Shown here in pieces: positions 33,084-42,855 of a stretch of DNA of 64,000 nucleotides. This DNA comes from Castor canadensis (lineage: Eukaryota > Chordata > Mammalia > Rodentia > Castoridae), in contig NC_133386.1 of NCBI RefSeq assembly GCF_047511655.1, forward strand, positions 169,901,146-169,965,145. The letters run 5' to 3'. The position numbers were made by a program, and so were the translations under genes. Position 1 is the stretch's first letter, and the number at the start of each line of letters is the position of its first letter. Below the pieces are notes generated by a model. The model did not search any database and was not told the origin of the DNA. It saw only the letters and a program-made list of their open reading frames with translations.

Positions 33084-33954
33084 TTTATCAATATTCCTTT
33101 GTGAAATGAGAATCATAACATCTAGCCCAACTCCACAGATGGCCAGAATAAGAGAAAATAGGATCTGTAAAGCATTTAAAATGCTTTGAAAGAAAGGCAG
33201 AAGAGCACTGTGACTTTAAAAAAGCAAGTGGTACCAAATAAGAAAATAAATGTAGCCTGTAAATAACAGAAGAAATCAGCAGTTTGGGTCACTGTTGTCA
33301 TAGGCTATTGAGGGGAGCTAACCTCAGAGTGTCTTACAGTGGTGGAAGTTTCTGTGCATCTGCCAGATGCTGCAACATGTTTAGGATCCATTTTACAGGG
33401 AAACATGCGCCACTGAGGAACAGACTTTTGCTTTTCTCTGTCTATAAACTCTGATATTTGATGTGAACACAAAGCCTCATTTGTTTTGGTCTAAATACCC
33501 AGATATGTGGGTGGACTCATTCATCTGAGGAATGTTGTCTAAGTTCAGAGATGCTGATCCCACAGTGTGGGGTGTCTGACCATCTGCCTTTTCTCAAAAA
33601 TAGTGGGAAGCATTTTTTTCTACTTTCAAATAAGTTGTTTCCACCTAACAAAAATGTATCACGCATAAACGATGTCAAAAGCACCCTGCTGGGTTCTGCG
33701 AATGCTGTAAAGAAGTCTGTTTCTGCCCTTGAGAAGAATTTTACAGGCCACATTCTTAGATAGAAATCTCAGTGGAATCCAGTTCTCCAGAACAGTGACT
33801 ATAGGGCTTATCTTTCTATTCTCAGGGCATAGGGCTGGAGATTGACTAAATAAACAAACAGAAGAATGGGTATTCTAGTAAAGATGTTTCCTGTTCTTTT
33901 GTTCAACAGTAAGAAATTATTTCTAACTTCTTTACAGTCCCATCCCAATTGCTA
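33084..33954. other. Unique non-coding sequence, possibly conserved
   Basis: Balanced composition and no repeat match. ORFs at 33551-33763 (+) and 33517-33753 (-) overlap almost completely, which argues against both being genes. It could be a conserved non-coding element upstream of PRRG4; not testable here. Confidence 0.35.
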
Positions 33955-34013
33955 AAGGAAGGAAGGAAGGAAAGGAGGGAGGGAGGGAGGCAGGGAGGAA
34001 GGAAAGGAGAGAA
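33955..34013. repeat. (GGAA)n microsatellite
   Basis: GGAAGGAAGG repeats with GGGA variants. Confidence 0.92.
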
Positions 34014-34257
34014 GATGCATCCTTCATTAAGTCATCAAAACAGGTTAGACTACAAAGCAGACAAATGGAAAGTGAAAAGGAAGCAATTGAGAGGAGGGAA
34101 AAGAGAAAGCATTATCTAGAAGGAAACAGTGAAAATAAAATGTATGCAAAATACTTAGGAAGAATTCAGTTGATTCTCAACAACCAGAGTAAAGTAGATA
34201 ATAATCCTGTGGGGAGAAATAAAAAAAAAATTGTTGAAAAGTGAATGAATCAAAGAT

Positions 34258-34573
34258 TAGATAGCTGGGTGTGGTGGCTCACAGCTGTAATCCCAGTTAC
34301 TCCAGAGGTGAAAGACTGTGGTTCCAGGCCAGCCCAGGCAGAAAGGTAGCAAGCCTCCATGTCAACTAATAAGTTGGCATGGTGGAGTACCACTTGTGAT
34401 CCCAGCCTCATGAAAGGTAGAGGTAGGAGAATGGAGGTTGAGGCCAGCCAGGACAAAAATGTGAGACCCTACCTGAAAAATAATTAAAGCCAAAAAGGAC
34501 TGAGGATATGGCAGTAGAGTACCTGCCTCAAGCTTCAGGCCCTGAGTTGAAACCTCAGTACCACCAAAAAAAG
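34258..34573 (+). repeat. Trimeric SINE: B1-like + B1-like + ID
   Basis: Unit 1 (34258-34370, GCTGGGTGTGGTGGCTCACA), unit 2 (34375-34480, TTGGCATGGTGGAGTACCAC), ID unit (34497-34573, GACTGAGGATATGGCAGTAG to CCTCAGTACCACC). Confidence 0.88.
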
Positions 34574-34795
34574 ACTAGAAGAGAAAAATGGTGCTCTGTT
34601 TTATTTTTGGCCTTCAGTGTCAGGCCACTTTGGCCAAAAATGGAACTTAAAATAATGTTCCAAAAAACTGCTAAGCATGTCCTCTGGACAAGGATGTGGT
34701 AATCACATCACAGAGTACCTAGGTCGGCGGTACTCTGACTACCTGCTGCTGCCTTCTTCTTGAAGGCAGCAGTCCCTAAACTCTGATTTCAGGGC

Positions 34796-34994
34796 TTTTT
34801 TTTTTTTTTATCAATACTGGCACTTGAACTCAGAGCCTACACCTTAAGCCACTCCACCATTGCTTTTTTGTGGTGGGTTTTTTCATGATAGGGTCTCTCC
34901 AACTATTTGCCCTGGCTTGCTTCCAGCCCTGATACTCCTTACCTCTGCCTCCTCAGTAGCTGGGATACAGGCGGGAGCCATAGGTGCCCAGCCT
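34796..34994 (-). repeat. ID + B1-like composite SINE
   Basis: CTGGCACTTGAACTCAGAGC (the ID end is shortened) and ATGATAGGGTCTCTCCAACT. Confidence 0.85.
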
Positions 34995-35465
34995 CTTCAT
35001 ACTCTAAGTCTTTATGTGAATTATATCCAGTCAATTTTTCTCATCACAACCAGAAATTTCCGAAATATTTTAAACCAAGATAACAAAGTGTACTTACTGT
35101 GTGTATTTCCAATTTCAAGATTATCTGAGAATAATACTCTTAGCTATCTTAGTAGATATGACTAAAGATAGCTGATAGAAGTACTGCCAACAAGCAAATT
35201 TCGCTCATCTCCATAAGTCTACATAAAATTACATGTTTATACAAAACCTACTGCCATAGAAAATACTAGAGAAAGCAAGCATGCACCTGCTGGTATTTCA
35301 TTAGTTAACAGAATGGTGATGTCATTCATTTTCCGTGAAATAGCCTCTGGAAATTTCCACTCGTATTCTCTCGAAAGAATGAAAGTGATAAAAGGTAAAA
35401 ATCATATCTTGTTAGCATAATGAAAATAGTCTTGACTTCAGAGACCCCTTTAAAGAATTTTGGAG
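34995..35465. other. AT-rich non-coding sequence
   Basis: Nothing recognised. Confidence 0.35.
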
Positions 35466-35551
35466 GGGCTGTAGATATAGCTCAGTGGTAGAGTGCTTGC
35501 CTGGCATGCACGAGGCCCTGAGTTCAACTCCCAGCCCCACCAAAAAAGAAA
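35466..35551 (+). repeat. ID-like SINE, well preserved
   Basis: TAGATATAGCTCAGTGGTAG (A box), TTGCCTGGCATGCACGAGGC and GAGTTCAACTCCCAGCCCCA. Confidence 0.9.
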
Positions 35552-35699
35552 AAAGAATTTGGAGACATGCCATCTGATGAATCCCATTGGAGAACTGAAG
35601 TAATCGATTGATTTTTAGGTCACTTCTCATTCCATATCACTCCCAAAATGTATTTTCTGTGAGGAGTGCTTTGTCCTCATTCCGCAACAGCTAACCTGA

Positions 35700-35936
35700 G
35701 GGAACCACAGGAGCCTGCCAAATCAAAGCCTCTGACGGCCAAGGGCGATCTGCCTAGCTGAGAGAACTGACACGCTCCCTGGAAGTCCCCTGGTCTAGAA
35801 ACAAGTCCCAAATGGCTCACCCTCGCCTCCAAGGCGTGGCCACCGCGGGCGGCAAGCTGCTGGGCAGGCCCAGGGCTGGGGACAGAAGCAGAGCTGCTAA
35901 GAGTGCGGCGCCAGCTTCGGAACACGCCCGCCGCAG
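35700..35936 (+). other. PRRG4: Probable non-coding exon 1 of PRRG4 (5' end not fixed)
   Basis: A near-perfect donor, CGCAG|GTGAGC, sits at 35936/35937 in the CpG island. The next good acceptor is TTTTTGGTTTTAG ending at 36617, giving an intron of about 680 bp. The transcription start cannot be located from sequence. A competing donor is ACACAG|GTGCGG near 36216. Confidence 0.45.
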
Positions 35937-36480
35937 GTGAGCCATCCCCCGGGGGAGGAGCCAGCAGGTGCTGCCCAGGTGGCCGTCTCCTCCTCTTGCT
36001 GGCTCAGTGGCGTCCCTCAGGACCTCGCGCGGCACACGTCCCCTGGGCGCTCCTTCGTGGACCCCAGGCTCGGCGTCCCGCACTGCGGAGAGCCAGGTCC
36101 AGAGTGTCGTCGAGACTTAAGGGACTCCGGAGACAAAGGGCTTGGAGGCGTCGGGGACAACCAAACGACAAGGCTCTGGCCCGGGGACTGCTGGAATATG
36201 TGTGGGGGGACACAGGTGCGGGGCTCCCACCGCTGCGCTGGGACGGGGGAAAGAGATACGGGTGCCGGGCCTCCACTGACCGGGTCGGATTCCAACGCAA
36301 AGCAGAGGGTTGTCCTCGGCGACAAAGTATCCGATCTGTCCTCGGCTGAGTCCCCGGGAGCCACATTGGTCTCTAGGCGCTCTCAGAGGCCACTTGCCTG
36401 GCGCGCGTCGGTTCCGGGTCACCGAAACCGCGGCGGGGCGCAGTGGTGCGGTGGCTTTGAGTACAACAGGTCGGTGACTC
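35805..36480 (+). promoter_or_regulatory. PRRG4: CpG island, PRRG4 promoter region
   Basis: CpG frequency and GC content jump sharply compared with the AT-rich flanks (for example CACGCCCGCCGC near 35922 and CGCGCGTCGGTTCCGGGT near 36403). The island ends just before the first coding exon, as expected for a TATA-less promoter with non-coding exon 1. Several ORFs run across it on both strands, a normal by-product of high GC. Confidence 0.8.
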
Positions 36481-36514
36481 AGTTCCCACCGAAACTCAAA
36501 AGACTTAGGATTTG

Positions 36515-36518
<4 letters not shown>

Positions 36519-36590
<72 letters not shown>
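36519..36590 (+). repeat. (CT)36 microsatellite before the PRRG4 exon 2 acceptor
   Basis: An uninterrupted CT run of 72 bases ends 27 nt before the acceptor AG at 36616-36617. It may act as an extended polypyrimidine tract or as a binding platform for PTB-type factors. Confidence 0.95.
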
Positions 36591-36593
<3 letters not shown>

Positions 36594-36617
36594 ATGCCTT
36601 TTGCTTTTTGGTTTTAG

Positions 36618-36639
36618 TTTGTGTGACACTTGCCAGACT
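36618..36639 (+). other. PRRG4: PRRG4 5' UTR part in exon 2
   Basis: Between the likely acceptor at 36617 and the ATG at 36640 lie 22 nt. The start context GCCAGACTATGC has no purine at -3 of Kozak strength but matches the place of the family start. Confidence 0.55.
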
Positions 36640-36742
36640 ATGCTTTCACTTCTGATTCTACTCAGCCACCTGCCCACGGTTACCTTGGCGTTTCCTCATT
36701 GTACAAGAAGTCTAGAGGATTCCGGGTATGCTGGGGAAGAAG
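36640..36742 (+). CDS. PRRG4: PRRG4 coding exon 1 (signal peptide and propeptide)
   Basis: PRRG4 is a single-pass membrane protein with an extracellular vitamin-K-dependent Gla domain. This exon encodes residues 1-34 plus one base: MLSLLILLSHLPTVTLA is the signal peptide (about 1-17), and FPHCTRSLEDSGYAGEE opens the propeptide. The start was chosen because it begins the hydrophobic leader and gives a total of 225 residues, against 226 in the human protein as I recall it. The exon ends GAAGAAG|GTAAGT (phase 1). The propeptide is needed for recognition by gamma-glutamyl carboxylase and is removed later. Confidence is high because the five exons join in frame into a complete family member. Confidence 0.95.
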
Positions 36743-37594
36743 GTAAGTATGCACCCCTGACATTTCGGAAAAAACCATCCTGAAACTCGAGTCGTATATT
36801 ACAAGATCTCAAGCCAGAAAGTGTGTATGTGGAATAATATGCTCCATGAACCACAGAAGCACTAAAATGTCCTTCAGTTTAATTTGTGCCTTACTTGATA
36901 ATGTGGCGGGGTTTCATGCTCTTTAACTACATGTGTACAAATTGATCTGAGTTTTCTTCGATAAGTATATGTTGAAGACCTTGGTTTGTGGTTAACTGAA
37001 TGGAAAGCCTATTTCGACTTCTGAAACTCAGTGAGTGATCATTTTCTTAGATGAAGTGTTGTGGTTACTTCTTGGAAAGATGGACAGGGGAGTTCAAGAT
37101 CTAGTCTGGGCTTGCTTTTTGCACGGCAAAGGATGGCATGCTAAGCACTGAGCTACAGCCTCTGCCCTCTAGACTGGACTTCTTGGGCAAGGCACTTAAT
37201 TCCTTTGGACTTGAATGTCTTCACCTGGGCAGAATGATCTCTCAGGTCCTTTTCCACTTTCAAATGTCTACTTGTCTAGATAAAGGCAGATGGATGAGAA
37301 ATCAAGTTTGGGGCTTGCTCACCTAGAATTCCATGCCTTTTAAGTTCCTGCCTACTTTTTAAAAACTTAACCTAGTAAAACCAGAAAGAAATTTAAAAAA
37401 CAAGACTTTGGCTTTCAGCATCCTTCTCTCTGTCTAGTCATTGTGCTTTCCCATCCAGTGCAGGCACTTTGAATTCACCTCTGCACACATCCTTACATTC
37501 CTGTCTCTGTCCCTGCTCAACAGATTCTACTCTCAAGTCATTTGTATTTGAGAAGGATCTGGTGCATTAACACTCCTGACTGACTCTTTTCTGG
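36743..37594 (+). other. PRRG4 intron 1, proximal part
   Basis: Mostly unique. An ID fragment on the - strand lies at about 37118-37170 (GCTAAGCACTGAGCTACAGC), and possible MIR text at 37175-37250 (GGGCAAGGCACTTAATTCCT). Confidence 0.5.
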
Positions 37595-37838
37595 TTTTTT
37601 TGTTTTTTTGTTTTGTTTTGGTTTTTGGTGGTACTGGAGTTTGAACTCAGCCCTTCCTGCTTGCTAGGCAGGCACTGTATCACTTGAACCACTCTGCCAG
37701 CCTTTTTTGTGTTGTGTGTGTTAGGTATTTTCAAGATAGGGTCTCAATAACTATTTGCCAAGGATCGGGCTAGCTTCGATCCTCCTGATCTCTGCCTCCT
37801 AGTAGCTAGGATTACAGGTGTGAGCCACCAGCACCTGG
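37595..37838 (-). repeat. ID + B1-like composite SINE
   Basis: GGTACTGGAGTTTGAACTCA, then TTTCAAGATAGGGTCTCAAT and GCTAGGATTACAGGTGTGAG, flanked by a T/G-rich tail. Confidence 0.88.
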
Positions 37839-38154
37839 TGTGACTGACTTATTAATGATTAGTATAGCTCTGTGTGTGTGTTAGAACAGGGCACCTTAGC
37901 CTAAAGGAATCAAACTCTGATGGCAGAATTCTAGGCAATTAGATAGGCTAACTCGTGGGATAGGGAAAGAAGTCTGAAAAGGGGAGCGTTCTTGGTACCT
38001 CCGTATATGTAAGTCACCCACATATAAGGTTGATGGTCCATACTCAGTTGGACCAGATGCTGCTGCCCACGATGCTTGTAAGGGTTGTATTCATTCACTC
38101 ACATGACACAGGCACAAAAGTTACTCTCAAGGACATCATAAACTATGGAAGGAG

Positions 38155-38232
38155 TAGGGCTGGTGGCTCAGTGGTAGACTGTTTGCCTAGCATGCAAGAG
38201 GCCCTGGGTTCCACCCTCAGCACCATAAAACC
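38155..38232 (+). repeat. ID-like SINE
   Basis: TAGGGCTGGTGGCTCAGTGG and GCCTAGCATGCAAGAGGCCC, B box GGGTTCCACCC. Confidence 0.88.
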
Positions 38233-38344
38233 ATTAAAATAAAATTTTTTCATATAAATTATGGAAGGAATTAAAAAGTCATCCGTGAGTGCAGAGGGCT
38301 ACAGATACCTGTGGGAAATGAAGGCTCTTACACATTTGAAGGGC

Positions 38345-38515
38345 CAACTTATTCAGTAAATAACTGCCATATGAACACATTCTGTGTGTCCAGCTCCTTG
38401 TAAGAGCTGGAAATGTAGAAGTGAAGGACTACAATCCTTGCCCTGGAGGACCTCTTCATATGGTGAAGAGGTAGGGTGTAAACAGATATTCTCTATAACA
38501 GAGGTAGGAACAAAG
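38345..38515 (+). repeat. L2-type LINE fragment
   Basis: TAAGAGCTGGAAATGTAGAA and CCTTGCCCTGGAGGACCTCT match the L2 3' region. Confidence 0.6.
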
Positions 38516-38629
38516 AACACCTGAAAACAAAATAGAGGGAGTAGTAATAACAGTGCCCTAGGAGAGCTGTATGACAGTCAATGTCTTCCATCTGCAAGTG
38601 GGACAAAATAAATGAAGATACAAAAAGTA

Positions 38630-39006
38630 TAGTAGTCCACCCCCCCTTATCTGCAAGGGCTTCATTCCAGAACTGCCAGTGGACACCTGAAACCTCAGAT
38701 AGTATTGAGTCCTGTAGATAAGCACCGCAAACCACAGGAGTTGATCTGATGAACAAGATGGCTACTAAGTGACTATCGAGCAGGCAGTGTATATGGTTTG
38801 CACACTCTGGAAAAGGGACGATTCACATCCTAGACGACTGAGCAAAAGGGTGGGAGATTTCATCATGCTGCTTAGACTGACATGCAAGTTAAGACTTATG
38901 AATTGTTTATTTATGGAATTTTCCACTTTATATTTTTAAACCATGGTGTTGGCCTAAGAGAATTGAAACTGAAAAGTAAAATTGCAAATAAGAGAGTGTT
39001 ACTGTA
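38630..39006. mobile_element. Tigger-type (pogo/Tc1-mariner) non-autonomous DNA transposon
   Basis: The left end AGTAGTCCACCCCCCC...CTTATCTGCAA and the right end TTGCAAATAAGAGAGTGTTACTGTA are imperfect inverted repeats, with TA at the borders. The inside holds GACACCTGAAACCTCAGATA and AATTGTTTATTTATGGAATT, typical of Tigger-derived MITEs. It has no transposase ORF. Confidence 0.75.
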
Positions 39007-39007
39007 A

Positions 39008-39090
39008 CAGAGCTGGTGGAGTGGTTCAAGTGGCAGAGTGCTTTTCTAGCAAGTGTGAGGCCCTGAGTTCAAACCCCAGTACCACAAAAG
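39008..39090 (+). repeat. ID-like SINE, well preserved
   Basis: AGCTGGTGGAGTGGTTCAAG and GAGTTCAAACCCCAGTACCA. It inserted right at the end of the Tigger element. Confidence 0.9.
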
Positions 39091-39120
39091 AGAAAAAGAG
39101 AGAGAGAGAGAGAGAGAGAA
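39091..39120. repeat. (GA)n microsatellite from a SINE tail
   Basis: AGAGAGAGAGAGAGAGAGAG follows the ID tail directly. Confidence 0.9.
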
Positions 39121-40220
39121 AGTATTACAGTGACTGAAAAAAATGTGGGAGGGGGACCTTCAGTTAAATTCCAATAAAATCTTAGGTTAAAAGCTGGAAT
39201 GACTTAAAAGGAGCTTATTTAGAAAATATGGGGAGAGGAAGAAAATGGAATACTTGGGTTAGTAGGTTTGTAGGTTTGTGGAATGCACAGGCAGCCTCTT
39301 AGCATAGTCCAAGACAAGAAAAGCAGAGAAGGAAAGAGACTCCTAACAAAGCAAATGCAAGGCCACTGAATGATTAAGTAGAACTCAAATGCCACGGGAG
39401 TGAAGTAGAAATCCTATTGGGATAGAAACCAGAAACCCTAGTTTCAGTGCCCCTCCTGATTCACTTGCCAAATTTCCTTGAACTAATCTCTCAAAATTTC
39501 TGCAATGGTCAAGAGGAAAATGGTGGGTCTTACTAGGATCCCCAGGGTACTCCAGGGCAGAAAAGGTTGCTTCTTTCAAATTAGAATCAAATTCTCGGTT
39601 TCTTAAGACTCCAAATGACAAAGGATAGTACTTCTCCTGAGATCATAAGAGATGCAGAGAAAAATCCAATCTAGCACTGAAGGTTAAGTCTAAAGTTGAC
39701 CACTGATAGAATCACTACTTTTACACTCAGGGAAGTGCAAACAGCAGCCCCTGGAAGGCACCTTTACTATAGTATCAATTATAATATTGTGATTAATCCT
39801 AAATACCACATTTGTGATACTGATATAAATCATTTTAGGAAAAATAAAAATGTTTATGGCTCTCTTTTTTATTTTCTCTTCAAACTGAAAGTAGCTTTAT
39901 TGAGATACAGGATGGAGTGGAGAAATACTTATAGGACCTACTTGAACAGAAGGTTGTCCATAAGAAATTTGGCACTGTTTCTTTAACCAATAAAATATAA
40001 AGATCTGGGCAGATCTGAGAAGTAACAATACAGAGATAGATTCGTGCAGTAAGTGTGGCTAAGCTGGGAAGCCTATGAGTTGCTTCAACACTGGCTTAAT
40101 TACTGCATCACTTTAAACCTAGGCCAAGTTCAGTTATACTAGATTATACCTATGAATTGCTTCTACTGATAGACTTTAGGTCCAAGAGGGTCTTCCTGCA
40201 GTAGGATAGTTGAGTTTGCT
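39121..40220. other. PRRG4 intron 1 sequence, mostly unassigned
   Basis: Contains repeat R copy 2 (listed separately) and AAGTAGCTTTATTGAGATAC at about 39890, an old L1 hint. No exon seen. Confidence 0.4.
39365..39509 (+). repeat. Dispersed repeat R, copy 2
   Basis: Matches 28836-28979 from ACTGAATG to CTCAAAATTTCTGCA with about 18 differences and one inserted base. Confidence 0.75.
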
Positions 40221-40224
40221 TATG

Positions 40225-40600
40225 TAATAATTTTTTGAGCACCTCTTCTGTGCCAAGCACTCACATCCTTGCTTTCATGGGGTCTTCCTTCTAGTGAGGG
40301 GAACTGTGGTAAAGACAAGAAGTGAAGCTTACGGAACACCAGATGGTGCTAAATGTTATGGAGAAAAGCAAAGTATGGACAGAGAGTGGATGGAGATGGG
40401 GATTAATCCTGAAGGAGGACAAACTGCAAGAAGAAAGTTCTACCTAAAAGAAACAGCAAATACAAGGAAGGAGAGAACCAAGTGTGGTAGAAGCCTGTGC
40501 AGTGTAGCTATCACAGAATTAGTGAGGGAAAGTGGTGGGAGGTGAAGTCAGAGAGGTAGGCAACCACATCTTATAGAGCCTGTGGGCCATTCTAAGGGCT
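40225..40600 (+). repeat. L2-type LINE fragment
   Basis: TTTGAGCACCTCTTCTGTGC, CTTCTAGTGAGGGGAACTG and AAATGTTATGGAGAAAAGCA follow L2 order; the 83-codon ORF at 40294-40545 is inside it. Confidence 0.65.
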
Positions 40601-40647
40601 TTGACTTTTATTCTGTGGGAGGTGGGTTTGCCATTAGAAAGTTTTTA

Positions 40648-40870
40648 GGGCCAGGCACCCATTGCTCACGCCTGTAATCCTAGCTACTCAGGAGGCAGAG
40701 ATCAGGAGGATCACAGATCAAAGCCAGCCCCCAGCAAATAGTTCTGAGACCCTATCTCAAAAAAACCCATCACAAAAAAGGGCTGGTGGAATAGCTTAAG
40801 CAGTAAGAGCACCCGCCTAGCAAGTATGAGGCCCTGAGTTCAAACTCCAGTGCTGCCCCCCCAAAAAAAG
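40648..40870 (+). repeat. B1-like + ID composite SINE
   Basis: GCCAGGCACCCATTGCTCAC, linker ACCCATCACAAAAAAGGGCT, ID ending GTTCAAACTCCAGTGCTGCC. Confidence 0.9.
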
Positions 40871-40931
40871 GTTCTCAAATGGTCAGTAGCCATATATGCC
40901 TAGAGGCTACTGGATTAGACAAGATAGTTCT

Positions 40932-41034
40932 GGGGCTGGTGGAGTGGTTCAAGTGGTAGAGCACCAGCCTAGGAAGTGTGAGGCCCTGAGTTCAAACCCC
41001 AGTACACCAAAAAAAAAAAAAAAAAAAAAAAACC
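40932..41034 (+). repeat. ID-like SINE with long A tail
   Basis: GGGCTGGTGGAGTGGTTCAA, GAGTTCAAACCCCAGTACAC and a tail of about 22 A, which suggests a young copy. Confidence 0.92.
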
Positions 41035-41395
41035 AAAACAGTTCTAAAAGATTCAGACCTGCTTACAAAGACGATGAGTTATAGAAAAAAAGTATCTTGA
41101 ACAAGATGTTAGTGCTCATGGAGCTAAGAACAAAGGTCAATCTGAAGTCACTCATAATTCACGTTAGTCATCTAGATCATGCTTTCTCATGAGCTGACTT
41201 TCAATTGCACACTTTCATATATTCTTCCTTTGTTGGTGGTTAGCAGTGTGAGGTAGAACCACTTTTAAATTCTTTCAATCACTTTGATGTAGTTGTCAGA
41301 AAGTTTTGGCATTCTCCTATAATCTGGAGCAAAAACACTTAAGTCTTGTTTGTGTAACACCAGAACAAATTTGTGAGTTCTATTAATACTGCCAT

Positions 41396-41616
41396 GACTA
41401 GCACAGGGCATGTACCTGTCATCCCAAGCTAAGTGGGATACTGAGGTTGGGAAGATCATCGTCCAGGCTGGCCTAGGCAAAAAATGAGACCCTATCTCCA
41501 AAATAACCAGAGCAAAAAGGGCTGGAGGTGTGGCTCAAGCAGTAGAGCACCTGCCTCACAAAGTGTCCAGCCCAGAGTTCAAACCTCAGTACTGCCAAAA
41601 AAAAAAAAAAAATGCT
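41396..41616 (+). repeat. B1-like + ID composite SINE
   Basis: The B1-like part starts with CACAGGGCATGTACCTGTCA; the linker AAATAACCAGAGCAAAAAGG is the variant seen in trimers; the ID carries GGCTGGAGGTGTGGCTCAAG. Confidence 0.85.
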
Positions 41617-41865
41617 GCCATTATTGAATGTTTTAGTTTTTTGTCAGTGTGTGCTTAACCTTATTATGTTTACCTTTGACCTTCTCAGCCACCATTACAG
41701 GGGGATTCCCATAAAGCATTGTGGACACATATTTGGGGCTTAGGATGAGGGGCATTACCCCTTTGGGAGGAGCTAAATATCTTTTAATTAATCTTGTAAT
41801 TTTATGAACTTAGAAGTTTAGTATAAACTATAATATGAAAACTTTAATATAAAAGTGCTCATTTG

Positions 41866-42078
41866 TAGAGGGCGCTAGTGGTTCACGCCTGTAATCCTAG
41901 CTGCTCAGGAGGCAGAGATCAGAAAGATCGTGGTTCAAAGCCAGCCCAGGTTCAAGAGAACCTATCTCAAAAAAAGCTCTTACAAAAAAAAAAAAAAAAA
42001 AAAGGCAAGGGTGGGCTGGTGGAGTAGCTCAAGGTGTAGTAGACCCTGAGTTCAAACCCCAGTACCACATGCCCACAC
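41866..42078 (+). repeat. B1-like + ID composite SINE, ID part internally deleted
   Basis: GTGGTTCACGCCTGTAATCC, a long A-run, then GAGTAGCTCAAGGTGTAGTA and GACCCTGAGTTCAAACCCCA. Confidence 0.88.
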
Positions 42079-42104
42079 ACACACAAGAGGTGTTCATTTA
42101 TAAT

Positions 42105-42300
42105 TTAGAGCTTAAAGAGATCTTAGTGGTTATTTAATTCACTTCCCAATTTTACAAGTGAGGAAATGGCCATCAGAGATATAAAGTGATTTATCCTAAA
42201 ACACATAGCTGAAATCTTAAGCCAATCAACACCAAGAACCTCTGACTTCTCATTCTCAGTCCAATACTTTGTCTATTATACCCCACCGTTTCCTAGTCAA
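42105..42300 (-). repeat. Ancient MIR-like repeat
   Basis: CAATTTTACAAGTGAGGAAA and AAGTGATTTATCCTAAAACA, then CTCAGTCCAATACTTTGTCT. Confidence 0.55.
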
Positions 42301-42512
42301 GATAATAGAGAAACCATTCTTTGGAAATAGAATAGTCTGAATGGTTATTTATTGAGAAAAAAATTGGAGCGAAAAGTGACATTTGAATAATTTTCATTGA
42401 TACTCATAATTTTGAACATACCAACTCATGTATTTACATTTCATACAATCAGAAATCATTTTTACTGATGTTATTTTTCTTGGGTCAGATTTTAAAGCCA
42501 TTAAGAACATTT

Positions 42513-42742
42513 AGTGCCTGGTGCTGGTGGATCACCCCTGTAATCCTAGCCTCTCAGGAGGCAGAGATCAGGAGGATTGTGGTTCAAGGCCCACCCAGGC
42601 AAATAGTTCAAGAGACCCTATCTCAAAAATATTCAACACAAAAGAAGGCTGGTGGTGTGGCTCAAGTAGTAGAGTGCTTGCCTAACAAGTGTGAGGCTGC
42701 GATTTCAAACCCCAGTCCTGCAAGGAGAAAAAAAAAAAAAAG
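42513..42742 (+). repeat. B1-like + ID composite SINE close to PRRG4 exon
   Basis: TGGTGCTGGTGGATCACCCC and GCTGGTGGTGTGGCTCAAGT. It ends about 110 bp before the acceptor at 42855. Confidence 0.88.
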
Positions 42743-42855
42743 TGAACATTTAGTATCATTTAACCACATCAAGAGAATCATTCAATTTTTTTACTTTTGA
42801 AACAGGAAGCTTCTGCCTTATTTTTACCAAGTTCCAAATCTTTTTCATTTATTAG

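Noticed and set aside
33517..33763. Two ORFs on opposite strands over the same bases
   Set aside because: Complete overlap, no family, no splice context; one or both must be accidental.
35466..35551. tRNA gene
   Set aside because: A and B boxes are present, but this is the ID SINE: A-rich 3' end, no acceptor stem pairing, and dozens of copies in the window. The same applies to all other ID-like units.
36117..36677. 186-codon reverse ORF and the 226-codon forward ORF (35937-36617) over the CpG island
   Set aside because: Both run through the (CT)n microsatellite and GC-rich promoter DNA; long poly-(RE) or poly-(LS) stretches and no domain. The real coding start is at 36640 in another frame.
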